Assembly: GCF_004803755.1 (NCBI RefSeq)
Contig: NZ_CP032311.1
Span: 884,501-948,500, forward strand
DNA length: 64,000 bases
Source: Pseudomonas sp. DG56-2
GTDB lineage: Bacteria; Pseudomonadota; Gammaproteobacteria; Pseudomonadales; Pseudomonadaceae
Reading direction: 5' to 3'
In this document: piece by piece, positions 37,611 to 45,825 of the stretch
Numbering within the stretch: position 1 is the first letter of the stretch
How the letters are laid out: each line of letters starts with the position of its first letter
The notes under the pieces: generated by a model
Seen by the model: only the letters and a program-made list of their open reading frames with translations
Told to the model about the DNA's origin: nothing
The model's database searches: none
Translations under genes and position numbers: made by a program

Positions 37611-38381
37611 TTATTCAAGAACACCCCGATCACGCCGAATTTCCTCCCGCGCCATGGCCTCCCACAAAAACGGAAACCCATTCGTATCGGTTCGCCTGCC
37701 GGTTGCATCCACCACATGGCCAGGTAACGGCGCGCCCCCACCCAGCGCCTCAACATGCCAAGCCAAACGACTACGCCACTCCAATGTGATCGCTCGTAAA
37801 TGTGCCTGGCGAATGCCGTTGGCCACAACCAGTACGCCGTGGTTGGCGAGCAGCGCCCATTTGTTTGTACCGAGTGCGCCGACCACGGCGCGGCCCAATT
37901 CGGTGTTTTCCACCGTGCCGCGATACTCGTCATAGAGCACCGGGTCGGTGTCAACCAAGGCGGATGTCTGGTCGTAGACAGGGGGGATGCGCCCGGCCGC
38001 CGACCACACCGAACCCCACTGCGGATGGTTGTGGATAACCACGTGCACATCCGGTCGTGCGGCGTGCAAGTCCATATGCAAGTTGATGGCCGGCGTGATG
38101 TTCCATTCACCTTCGATTACCGTGCCCTGGTGATCGAGGCGCACGATGTCCGAGGCGCTCACCTCTCCCCAGGTAAGCTCCCATGGGTTGGCCAAGTAGG
38201 TGCCGTCGTCCTGACGAACAGTGATGTGACCGGCGATGTGGTCGTTATAGCCCTCGCGAAACAACACCCGGCACAGCAGCGCCAGTGTTTGTTGTGGGGT
38301 GAGTTCAGGCAGCAGCGCATACCGCCCCGGCTTGGGTGTGTATCGAGCCAACAGGTCTTGGTTCAGCTTGTCTTGCAACAT
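37611..38381 (-). CDS. Class II aldolase/adducin-family protein
   Basis: This 256-residue protein reads from MLQDKLNQDLLARYTP. The class II aldolase/adducin fold is shown by FREGYNDHIAGHITVR, the metal-binding pair VVIHNHPQWGS and LLANHGVLVVANGIRQAHLR with the third His. Members cleave or epimerise phosphorylated sugars such as fuculose- or ribulose-phosphate, or act in non-sugar pathways. It is the second gene after the TauD-like gene (52 bases apart, same strand). Reaction unknown; metal ligands intact. A longer start at 38405 has no added conserved residues. Confidence 0.8.
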   Translation of the reverse strand: MLQDKLNQDLLARYTPKPGRYALLPELTPQQTLALLCRVLFREGYNDHIAGHITVRQDDGTYLANPWELTWGEVSASDIVRLDHQGTVIEGEWNITPAINLHMDLHAARPDVHVVIHNHPQWGSVWSAAGRIPPVYDQTSALVDTDPVLYDEYRGTVENTELGRAVVGALGTNKWALLANHGVLVVANGIRQAHLRAITLEWRSRLAWHVEALGGGAPLPGHVVDATGRRTDTNGFPFLWEAMAREEIRRDRGVLE

Positions 38382-38432
38382 AGGTATTCCCCTTGAGCCA
38401 CCCACACATCAGGGTGATCAACCATTGATGAG

Positions 38433-39272
38433 TCACGCGTTGGCGGTGTTGCGAGCGAATACCGAGGCGCGCTGCATGCGGCGCTGGTGCGGTTGGTAAT
38501 CCAGGATGGCATTGTGGAGCACGCTGCGGTTATCCCAGATCACCATGTCGCCGACAGTCCAGCGGTGACGAAAGCCAAATTGAACCTGTTGGCAATGGGC
38601 GTGCAGGTAGGCCAGAACCGCATCGCTTTCAAGGATGGTCAGGCCATCGATATGGGTGGTGTACGTCGGGCTCAAGTACAGCGCCTTGCGACCTGACATC
38701 GGATGCTTGATCACCAGTGGATGCAAGTGCCGACGGTTCATGTTGATCACTTCAAGGTAACGGTCGTGAGTGACGACGTTCTGGCGCAGCGCTGTGGTCA
38801 TCGGTCCGTTCATGTCATGCCACGCACTAAGGCCGTCGAGGTACTGCTTCATGCGCTCAGACAAAGCGTCGTAGGCAGTGGTCATGCTGATCCAGCAGGT
38901 GTCGCCGCCCACCGGCGGCAAGATTTGCGCATGGGTCATGGTGACGATTGGCGGGCTGGGAAGAAAACTCTCGTCGTGATGCCACATATCCGCACGATCA
39001 CCCAGCTTGGAGTCGATCACAGTGATCTGTTCAAATCCATCGCCCAGGTTGGGATAGAAGGTATGAACTTCAGGTTCACCAAAATGCTTGGCAATCGCTA
39101 AGTGTTGCTCTGGTCGCAACTGTGGGACGTGCAGTACAAGGGCTTCATGTTTAACCAGTGCTGCCTCAAGTGCCGCCAGCGTTTGCGGCAAAAATACTGA
39201 AGCGGGATCTAGATCAAGCACTTCGGCGCCTATGTTCGAACCCAAGGGCCGAACGGTGAAAGATGACGGCAT
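38433..39272 (-). CDS. TauD/TfdA-family Fe(II)/2-oxoglutarate dioxygenase
   Basis: This 279-residue enzyme reads from MPSSFTVRPLGSNIGAEVLD, with GGGAGA upstream. The facial triad is visible: WHHDESF (His-x-Asp) and WDNRSVLHNAILDY (distal His). The 2-oxoglutarate-binding Arg is in YQPHQRRMQRASVF. Family members hydroxylate substrates such as taurine, alkyl sulfates or phenoxyacetates, releasing succinate and CO2. It is followed by the aldolase gene and lies divergent from a TetR regulator, so it is probably TetR-controlled. The substrate cannot be told. No sulfonate transporter lies nearby, which weakens a taurine role. Confidence 0.85.
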   Translation of the reverse strand: MPSSFTVRPLGSNIGAEVLDLDPASVFLPQTLAALEAALVKHEALVLHVPQLRPEQHLAIAKHFGEPEVHTFYPNLGDGFEQITVIDSKLGDRADMWHHDESFLPSPPIVTMTHAQILPPVGGDTCWISMTTAYDALSERMKQYLDGLSAWHDMNGPMTTALRQNVVTHDRYLEVINMNRRHLHPLVIKHPMSGRKALYLSPTYTTHIDGLTILESDAVLAYLHAHCQQVQFGFRHRWTVGDMVIWDNRSVLHNAILDYQPHQRRMQRASVFARNTANA

Positions 39273-39403
39273 GGCAATCTCCCGGTGGGTTACAGCTTGC
39301 GATCTTGTAGAGCGCATCACTGCGCATTTGGACGTTGTCTGATCGACGAAAACGATCATACTCACGTGCTCAAGGTCGAGATATTCGCATTCCGGAAGTG
39401 CTC

Positions 39404-39421
39404 AGTTAACTAAGTAACTAA
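39404..39421. promoter_or_regulatory. Candidate operator between TauD-like gene and TetR regulator
   Basis: In the 237-base divergent region AGTTAACTAAGTAACTAA contains the palindrome AGTTAACT and a near-direct repeat, followed by AT-rich DNA. It is a reasonable TetR site by position only. Confidence 0.3.
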
Positions 39422-39509
39422 TTGATTTGTTTAATATTTATTAATTATTTGGTGCGACTCAAAATGCAGCGCTCGGATTTCTAATAACAACAAGGGCGGT
39501 GAAACCACG

Positions 39510-40163
39510 ATGGACCGAACACCTTCGGCAGGGCAGCTTCCCGCATTACGCAAGCGCCCGAGCCAGTCACGCTCGCGCGCGCTGGTGGATGCCGTGGAGC
39601 AGGCGTGCCTGCGGATTCTGGATGAATCCGGCGAGGAGTCACTGACCGTCGCCCGCATCGCGGAAATATCTGGGGTCGCAGTCGGCTCGATCTACCAATA
39701 CTTCCCCAACAAAGACGCAATCGTAGCCTTGTTGTACGAGCGCATTCTCGACCAGGAGTCCGAGGAGCTGTTGAAGGTGCGCGAAAGGTTGGTGGGCGTG
39801 CCATTAAAATCGGCGCTGCGCGACATTCTGGCCAATATCATTCGGGTTGAAACGCGACTGTTCAAATTGAACAAGGCCTTTCATTTGCGTTACCACTCAG
39901 CCCTTCACCTCGGTATGTGGCGCGGTCCTTACCAAACTACGGGTGAATTCATCGAAGCGACCTGGTTGCCGCTTTTGCAGATGTACGAGCACGAGGTCAC
40001 CACCGAGCATCCGGCCCTGGCGGCTTATCTGCTCGGACAAGGCTTGCGCAGTGTGATCCGCTCGGTGCTGGAAGATATGCCAACCCAACTGGAGTCCTCA
40101 GCATTGCTCGACAGTATTGTCGCCATGGCTATCGGTTGCCTGCGTCCCTCTGCGTTTGATTAA
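39510..40163 (+). CDS. TetR-family transcriptional regulator
   Basis: This 217-residue regulator has the TetR helix-turn-helix at about residues 44-66 (LTVARIAEISGVAVGSIYQY, then FPNKDAIVALLYERI) and a helical ligand-binding C-terminal domain (NKAFHLRYHSALHLGMWRGP; LAAYLLGQGLRSVIRSVLED). It is transcribed divergently from the TauD-like/aldolase pair, so it probably represses it. The gene ends just before the second direct-repeat copy. Confidence 0.85.
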   Translation: MDRTPSAGQLPALRKRPSQSRSRALVDAVEQACLRILDESGEESLTVARIAEISGVAVGSIYQYFPNKDAIVALLYERILDQESEELLKVRERLVGVPLKSALRDILANIIRVETRLFKLNKAFHLRYHSALHLGMWRGPYQTTGEFIEATWLPLLQMYEHEVTTEHPALAAYLLGQGLRSVIRSVLEDMPTQLESSALLDSIVAMAIGCLRPSAFD

Positions 40164-40248
40164 CAGGTGGTCCGCATTTCGTAGGCATCCCGCGGTCCCG
40201 TTTACCCCCTCACCAAACACCCAGCCCCAAAGCAACCAGCCCCAAAGC

Positions 40249-40910
40249 AACCAGCCTTGCCGAAACAAAGCCGGTGCTCGCCTGTTCGTGGCTCAATGCT
40301 TCAACTGCACTTTGCTCAAGGCCACTTCGATCAGGTTTTGGGCGTTTTCGATTTCGTGCATGGTGGCCAGGGTAAGCACCTGGCCAGGGGCGCTGGAATG
40401 CAGCAGGACTGTCTGTTGCGCGATGGTCAGAGCGCAGACCATGTATTCGGAGATTTGGATGAGGACGTCTTCAAGAGACTGGTTGTTGACATTGGGTGGA
40501 TCAGGAACGATTTTCAACATGGTGCCTCCCGGTGAGTGGAGTCGCCACGAATCTGCTGTCAAACAAATGGGTGGCAACTGTACGCGGGTTGACAGACCGA
40601 ACACCGGAGAACTCGGCGCACACGAAGGTGCCCCACGTACAATCGCCATAAAGCTTGCACATGTCTTCGGTGAGTGCGGTCTGTCAAAACCGGTCGTTGA
40701 ACACCAACGACCCGCCGAGACTAGAGCCCTCATAAGGCCATCGCAATGCCACAAGTGCGGCAAAAGTATGATTCGGAAATGGACTACATGGAATCGGGAA
40801 ATTCTGAAGATTCAGCTCCGAACCATGAACGAAACTACGTCATTAACCGACAAGGCTCGACCGTTTCCTACAGCTAACTCTCCGCCTTGGTGGAAATCAT
40901 CCTTGCATAC
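40249..40910. repeat. Long direct repeat, copy 2
   Basis: Near-identical to 36838-37500. Just to its left is a tandem of AGCCCCAAAGCAACC (40222-40252) and a short stretch matching the start of the DUF3077-gene region of copy 1. The unit ends about 60 bases before the sigma-factor gene. The segment 40521-40967 carries no gene apart from this repeat and the Fur-like site. Confidence 0.85.
40293..40520 (-). CDS. Pseudomonas small protein, repeat copy 2 (DUF6124-like)
   Basis: This 75-residue protein starts MLKIVPDPPNVNNQSLEDVL and from about residue 23 on is identical to the copy at 36882-37109. The ribosome site GGGAGG lies four bases before the ATG. A longer in-frame opening to 40763 is not needed. 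Both copies keep an open frame and good ribosome sites, so both may be expressed. Confidence 0.6.
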   Translation of the reverse strand: MLKIVPDPPNVNNQSLEDVLIQISEYMVCALTIAQQTVLLHSSAPGQVLTLATMHEIENAQNLIEVALSKVQLKH

Positions 40911-40925
40911 CAAGGCAGCGGCCAA

Positions 40926-40944
40926 GATAATGCGAGCGATTACC
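40926..40944. promoter_or_regulatory. Candidate Fur box upstream of the sigma-factor gene
   Basis: GATAATGCGAGCGATTACC matches the 19-base Fur consensus (GATAATGATAATCATTATC) at 13 positions, including GATAATG and ATTA. It lies 24 bases before the FecI-type start. This is the expected control for an iron-uptake sigma factor. Confidence 0.5.
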
Positions 40945-40967
40945 ATTAACACCTTGCGGTCATTCTC

Positions 40968-41471
40968 ATGTCGGCACTTGATCACACCGCGCTCCAGCGG
41001 CTGTACAGCGAGCACAACAGTTGGCTAAAAGGCTGGTTGCGGGTTCGCCTGGGCAATGCCGCCGATGCGGCCGACCTGGCACAAGACACCTTCATACGTG
41101 TAATGACCGCACGCAACGCTGAGCCCATCCGTGAGCCGCGTGGCTACCTGAGCGCGATCGCGCGTTCGCTGCTGATCGACAAATCCCGCCGGCGCACCAT
41201 CGAGCAAGCCTATCTGCAAGCCTTGGCGCTGCAGCCCGAGCCTGTGGACGTTTCTCCGGAAATCCGCCTGAGCATCATCGAAATGCTCGTGTCCATCGAC
41301 ACCATGCTCGATGAGTTGGGCAGTCGAACCCGCGACATATTCCTCGCGGTGCAGTTGGAAGGGCTCACCTATATCGCCGCCGCTGAACGATTCGATGTGT
41401 CGGTCACTACGGTGAAAAACCATCTTATCCGTGCTATGACCCGCTGCCTGTTGCTGGCCGAAAACCCATGA
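40968..41471 (+). CDS. FecI-type ECF sigma factor
   Basis: This 167-residue sigma factor has region 2 (LYSEHNSWLKGWLRVRLGNA, DLAQDTFIRVM, REPRGYLSAIARSLLIDKSR) and region 4 (LEGLTYIAAAERFDVSVTTV, then KNHLIRAMTRC). These iron-starvation sigma factors direct transcription of the cognate outer-membrane receptor. The stop overlaps the FecR start by four bases (ATGA at 41468-41471). A Fur-like site lies upstream. Partner receptor gene is third in the row. Confidence 0.9.
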   Translation: MSALDHTALQRLYSEHNSWLKGWLRVRLGNAADAADLAQDTFIRVMTARNAEPIREPRGYLSAIARSLLIDKSRRRTIEQAYLQALALQPEPVDVSPEIRLSIIEMLVSIDTMLDELGSRTRDIFLAVQLEGLTYIAAAERFDVSVTTVKNHLIRAMTRCLLLAENP

Positions 41472-42412
41472 GCACGCCGCTGGACGTGCAAACCCTCGAG
41501 GCTGCTGCCACCTGGTATGTGCAGCTCAATGACGGCAACCCCTGCGAGGCGCGCACCCAGGCCTGGCGTGAGTGGCTGCAAGCCAGCCCCCAGCACGCTG
41601 CAGCGTGGGCGAGGGTGGAAGCACTGCAACAACAATGGCAGCAGGTGTCGCCACGCGCGGCGCTGTCCGGGCTGACGGCGGCGCAGGCGCAGCGCCGGGA
41701 TGTGCTGAAAATTCTCGGTGTGCTCTTGGCTGTTGGCGGCACTTGGTTGGTCAGTGAGCAGGTGCCTTATCGCGCACTGTTTGCCCAGCAATTGACCAAG
41801 GCCGGGGAGCGTCGCAGCTTGCGTCTGGACGACGGTTCGCAGCTCACCCTGAACGTCGATTCAGCGGTGGATATCAGCTTCGATGCTCAGCAGCGACTGA
41901 TCACACTCTACCGTGGCGAAATTCTCATCCAGACTGCCAAAGACCCCGCCCAACGGCCGTTTATTGTGCATACCGGCGATGGCAGTGTGCGCGCCTTGGG
42001 AACGGAATTCAGTGTGCGTCAACTCGCCGGGCAAACCCGTGTCTGCGTGCAGGCGTCGGCGGTTGAGGTGCGCTCGTTGCATCACCCCGAGCACGCGGTG
42101 CGGTTGGTGGCCGGGCAGCAGCTCACCTTTGATACCGAACACGTACAAGCGGCTACAGCGTTGCCGGCCAATTCCAGCGCCTGGCGCAACGGCCTACTGA
42201 GTGTCAACGACTGGCGCCTGGGGGATTTTGTCGAAGAACTGGGGCGTTATCGCCCCGGTGTGTTGCGCTGCGCCGTGGCGGTCGAGGGCTTGAGTATTTC
42301 CGGGGTGTTCCGTATCGATGACACCGATACCGTGCTGGAAAACCTGAGCAAAACCCTGCCGGTGAAAGTGCGCTATTTGACGCGTTATTGGGCCAGCATC
42401 GAGCCCGCCTAA
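41468..42412 (+). CDS. FecR-family sigma regulator
   Basis: This 314-residue protein has an N-terminal cytoplasmic anti-sigma region (residues about 1-80, DUF4880-like: AATWYVQLNDGNPCEARTQA), one membrane helix (about 83-98, LKILGVLLAVGGTWLV), and a periplasmic FecR domain (LDDGSQLTLNVDSAVDISFD; RGEILIQTAKDPAQRPFIVH; LGTEFSVRQ). It transmits the receptor signal to the FecI-type sigma factor. It is coupled to that gene by overlap and followed by the receptor gene after 110 bases, enough room for a sigma-dependent promoter. Confidence 0.9.
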   Translation: MSTPLDVQTLEAAATWYVQLNDGNPCEARTQAWREWLQASPQHAAAWARVEALQQQWQQVSPRAALSGLTAAQAQRRDVLKILGVLLAVGGTWLVSEQVPYRALFAQQLTKAGERRSLRLDDGSQLTLNVDSAVDISFDAQQRLITLYRGEILIQTAKDPAQRPFIVHTGDGSVRALGTEFSVRQLAGQTRVCVQASAVEVRSLHHPEHAVRLVAGQQLTFDTEHVQAATALPANSSAWRNGLLSVNDWRLGDFVEELGRYRPGVLRCAVAVEGLSISGVFRIDDTDTVLENLSKTLPVKVRYLTRYWASIEPA

Positions 42413-42522
42413 GCCACGGCTGAAATTAATTTGCCGTGTTCTGGCTGATTTTGATTCTCATCCGTCAATGACATAAGCCGCGATTACAGCGCGTTTCTGT
42501 CATGACTCAGAAGGATCACCGC

Positions 42523-44958
42523 ATGTCCCTTCCACCCCCAAACGCCACCACCCGATTAACGCGCGCCGTGCGCATGGCGGTGCTCGGTGCATCTCTCACC
42601 GGCGTACCGGTTCTGGCATTGATGCCGGTCCAGGCGATGGCGCAAAGCCAAACCGCCTATCACGTTGCGGCCGGCCTGCTGGGCAACGCCCTGACCCAAT
42701 TTGGCGTGCAGGCGGGGGTAACGCTGTCGTTCGATACCGAGCAGGCGCGACACCTCACCACCCGCGGATTGGACGGTACGTACAGCGTCGAGGAAGGGCT
42801 TGAACGCTTGCTGGTCAACAGCGGCTTGCAGGCGCAAAGGCAGAGCAATGGCGGTTATGTGATTATCACCAAGGCCAACGGCGATGCGTTGGAGCTGGGT
42901 GCCACCGAGGTTATCTCCAACCAGTTGGGCACTATTACCGAAGGCACCGGCTCGTACACGCCGGGCACCATTGCCACCGCCACGCGCCTGGTGCTGACGC
43001 CGCGGGAAACGCCGCAGTCCATTACGGTGATCACCCGCCAGCACATGGACGACTTCGCGCTCAACTCCATCGACGACGTTATGCGCCACACCCCGGGCAT
43101 TACCGTATCGACCTACGACAGTGAGCGCACCAACTACTACGCGCGCGGTTTTTCGGTCGAGAATTTCCAGTACGACGGTATCCCGACCCTGCGCAACTCG
43201 GCCTATTCGTCTGGGCAAACGCTCAGTGACATGGCCATCTACGACCGTGTTGAAATTCTCAAGGGCGCAACAGGGTTAGTGACTGGCGCCGGAGCGCCCG
43301 GGGCAACCATCAATTTGGTGCGCAAAAAACCAACGCGCGATTTCAAGGCGAGTATCGATTTGGGCGCGGGCAGTTGGGACAACTATCGCTCCCAGATCGA
43401 CGTCAGCGGCCCGCTGACCGACAGCGGTAATGTGCGCGGTCGTGCGGTGATGGCGTATCAAGACAAGCACGCCTTCATGGATCGCTACCAGCGCAAAACC
43501 AGCGTCTACTTTGGCACCCTGGAAGCGGACCTGAGCGAAGAAACGCTGCTGACCGTGGGCTTCGATTATCAGAACAACGACCCGACCAGTTCGGGCTGGT
43601 CCGGCAGTCGCCCGCTGTATGACCGCAACGGCGACCGCATCGACGCTTCGCGCTCCTACAACAACGGCGCCAAGTGGAGCAGTTGGGAGCAGACCACTCA
43701 GAGCGTGTTCTCGACCCTGGAGCACAGCTTCGCCAATGGTTGGGTGGCCAAGGGGCAGTTCACTCATCAGCAAAACAGTTACCACGCACCGCTGGGGGCT
43801 ATCCAGTTGGGGCCGTTTCCCAGCACCGGCTTGTCCACGCTATACGCCAACAAATTCACTGGCACCACCCGAGCCGACTCTGCCGATTTCTACCTTAGCG
43901 GCCCATTCAGCCTGATGGGCCGTGAGCATGAATTGGTCGTCGGCGCATCGGCCTCCAACTCGCACTGGAAAGGCAAGGACTACGGCGCACCGATCTACGT
44001 GAACGGTAATCGGGTCGTCGACTTCTGGAACTTCAACGGCAACTTCCCCGAGCCGGACTGGGGTGAGCCAACCCAAGTAAACGACCAGACAACCCGGCAA
44101 ACCGCGGGTTATATAACTGCCCGCTTCAACATCACCGACGACTTGAACATTCTGCTTGGCAGCCGTGTCGCCAACTACAAATTGACCGGTGATTACGACT
44201 CTACCGAAACCGGCAAACTGGTGCCTTATGCCGGTGTCACTTACGACCTGAATGATCACTTCACGGCGTACGCGAGTTACACCGACATCTTCATGCCGCA
44301 AACCTATAACCGCGACCGCAACAACAAGTTGCTGGAACCGGACGAAGGCAAAAACTACGAAGTGGGTATCAAGGGTGAATTCTTCGACGGCCGGCTCAAT
44401 ACCAGCCTGGCCTATTTCGAAGTGCATGAAAGCAACCGTGCTGAGGCAGACGCCGAGTACAACTCCAGTCCCACCAACCCCTCTGTCGGTTACGCCTACA
44501 CCGGTATCGAGGCGAAAACCAAAGGCTTTGAAGCCGAGTTGTCTGGGGAACTGGCACCCGGCTGGCAGGCGCAGGCCGGCTACACCCACAAGATCATTCG
44601 CGATGAACATGGCGACAAGGTTTCCACCTGGGAGCCGCAAGACCAGCTCAGCTTTTACACCTCGTACACATTCAAAGGCCCACTTGAACGCCTGACCATC
44701 GGCGGCGGTGCGCGCTGGCAGGGCAAAGCCTGGCAAGACATCTACAACCGGCCCAAAAACCAGTACGAGGAATTTTCCCAAGAGGCCTATTGGTTGGTGG
44801 ACGTAATGGCCAAGTATCAGGTTACCAATCACCTGTCTGCGTCGGTCAACGTCAACAACCTGTTCGACAAGTACTACTACACCAACATCGGCTTCTATAA
44901 CACGGCTTACTACGGTGACCCGCGTAATGTGATGTTTACCACACGTTGGGATTTCTAA
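42523..44958 (+). CDS. TonB-dependent siderophore receptor with signalling domain
   Basis: This is an 811-residue outer-membrane protein. The start is ATG 42523 (AAGGAT at 42511-42516), not 42502. A signal peptide ends near ALMPVQAMAQ. It is followed by an STN signalling domain (YHVAAGLLGNALTQFGVQAG to QSNGGYVII), a plug (TPRETPQSITVITRQHMDDF; GATGLVTGAGAPGATINLVR) and a 22-strand barrel ending in NVMFTTRWDF with the terminal Phe. The STN domain fits regulation through FecR/FecI. It resembles ferric pyoverdine or hydroxamate receptors; the ligand is not determined. Confidence 0.9.
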   Translation: MSLPPPNATTRLTRAVRMAVLGASLTGVPVLALMPVQAMAQSQTAYHVAAGLLGNALTQFGVQAGVTLSFDTEQARHLTTRGLDGTYSVEEGLERLLVNSGLQAQRQSNGGYVIITKANGDALELGATEVISNQLGTITEGTGSYTPGTIATATRLVLTPRETPQSITVITRQHMDDFALNSIDDVMRHTPGITVSTYDSERTNYYARGFSVENFQYDGIPTLRNSAYSSGQTLSDMAIYDRVEILKGATGLVTGAGAPGATINLVRKKPTRDFKASIDLGAGSWDNYRSQIDVSGPLTDSGNVRGRAVMAYQDKHAFMDRYQRKTSVYFGTLEADLSEETLLTVGFDYQNNDPTSSGWSGSRPLYDRNGDRIDASRSYNNGAKWSSWEQTTQSVFSTLEHSFANGWVAKGQFTHQQNSYHAPLGAIQLGPFPSTGLSTLYANKFTGTTRADSADFYLSGPFSLMGREHELVVGASASNSHWKGKDYGAPIYVNGNRVVDFWNFNGNFPEPDWGEPTQVNDQTTRQTAGYITARFNITDDLNILLGSRVANYKLTGDYDSTETGKLVPYAGVTYDLNDHFTAYASYTDIFMPQTYNRDRNNKLLEPDEGKNYEVGIKGEFFDGRLNTSLAYFEVHESNRAEADAEYNSSPTNPSVGYAYTGIEAKTKGFEAELSGELAPGWQAQAGYTHKIIRDEHGDKVSTWEPQDQLSFYTSYTFKGPLERLTIGGGARWQGKAWQDIYNRPKNQYEEFSQEAYWLVDVMAKYQVTNHLSASVNVNNLFDKYYYTNIGFYNTAYYGDPRNVMFTTRWDF

Positions 44959-44970
44959 ACGCTTGGGCAA

Positions 44971-44999
44971 CCTGTGCTGATGATGGTTATCAGCGCAGG
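44971..44999. terminator. Hairpin after the receptor gene
   Basis: CCTGTGCTGAT (44971-44981) pairs with ATCAGCGCAGG (44989-44999), with one G-T wobble and a seven-base loop, 12 bases after the receptor stop. There is no T-run, so it may act as a weak terminator or an RNA stabiliser. Confidence 0.5.
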
Positions 45000-45169
45000 T
45001 GTGCGTCAGTACTGGTTCTTGCTCGAGTTGGCGTTACAAAACAATGTCGTCGATCAGGTGACCCTCCCCAGGCATGGGTCATCATAGGAGGTCAGCGGAG
45101 CGTGCTCAGTTCATGTTCTGCGCTATATACGAAGGGCAACCAAGCCCTCATTTCTTGCTGGGGCGGTTG

Positions 45170-45772
45170 ATGAAACAAGGGCGGTTTTGGGCATTCATGC
45201 TGATGTTGGTGATTCTGGCGGGCTGCGCTACCGCACCGCCAAGGGATCAGGGCAACCTCTGCAGTATCTATCGCCAATACCCTGACTGGTACGAAGACTC
45301 GCTAGAGATGCAGAAGCAGTGGGGTACGCCGCAACATGTGGCGATGGCGATCATGAAGCAGGAAAGCAGTTACATCCACGATGCGCTGCCACCGCGGGAC
45401 TACCTGCTGTGGGTGATTCCGTGGGGGCGTGTCAGCTCGGCCTATGGTTATGCACAGGCTCAGGACCCAGTCTGGGGTGAGTACAAGGCTGGTACGGGCA
45501 ATGGCGGCTCGCGGGACAACTTCGATGATGCGGTCATGTTCATTGGCTGGTACACCGCAGGTACCCAGCGTCAGTTGGGGATTTCCAAATGGGACACCTA
45601 TAACCAGTACCTGGCCTACCACGAGGGCCGTGGTGGTTTCAGTCGCGGCAGCTACCGCGCCAAGCCCTGGCTGATGCAGGTCGCGCGCAAGGTGGAGCAG
45701 CAGGCCAAGGTTTATGGTGCACAGCTCAAGCAGTGCCGGGCGGAGCTTGAGGATGATCGCGGCTGGTTTTGA
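45170..45772 (+). CDS. Transglycosylase-like lipoprotein
   Basis: This 200-residue protein has a lipoprotein signal peptide (FWAFMLMLVILAGC, lipid Cys19). The mature part carries the lysozyme-fold pattern of soluble lytic transglycosylases: MAIMKQESSYIHDA (catalytic Glu65 followed by Ser-Ser) and SAYGYAQAQDP. It probably cleaves or binds peptidoglycan from a membrane anchor. It is a single gene, with its 3' end 53 bases from the PucR gene, convergent. The start at 45170 is fixed by the signal peptide; longer frames to 45074 would bury it. Confidence 0.75.
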   Translation: MKQGRFWAFMLMLVILAGCATAPPRDQGNLCSIYRQYPDWYEDSLEMQKQWGTPQHVAMAIMKQESSYIHDALPPRDYLLWVIPWGRVSSAYGYAQAQDPVWGEYKAGTGNGGSRDNFDDAVMFIGWYTAGTQRQLGISKWDTYNQYLAYHEGRGGFSRGSYRAKPWLMQVARKVEQQAKVYGAQLKQCRAELEDDRGWF

Positions 45773-45825
45773 TGCTGTCGATGGCTGGGTCCGTACTGGC
45801 TGTTAGTTACGGGGTGTTCGGCAGA

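Noticed and set aside
40117..41028. 303-codon frame spanning the TetR end, the repeat and the sigma-factor start
   Set aside because: It overlaps well-supported genes in other frames, and its translation is a mirror of the repeated non-coding DNA.
43840..44970. 376-codon open frame antisense to the TonB receptor gene
   Set aside because: It is a by-product of high GC at codon position 3 on the opposite strand; no ribosome site or family match, and the receptor gene explains the DNA fully.
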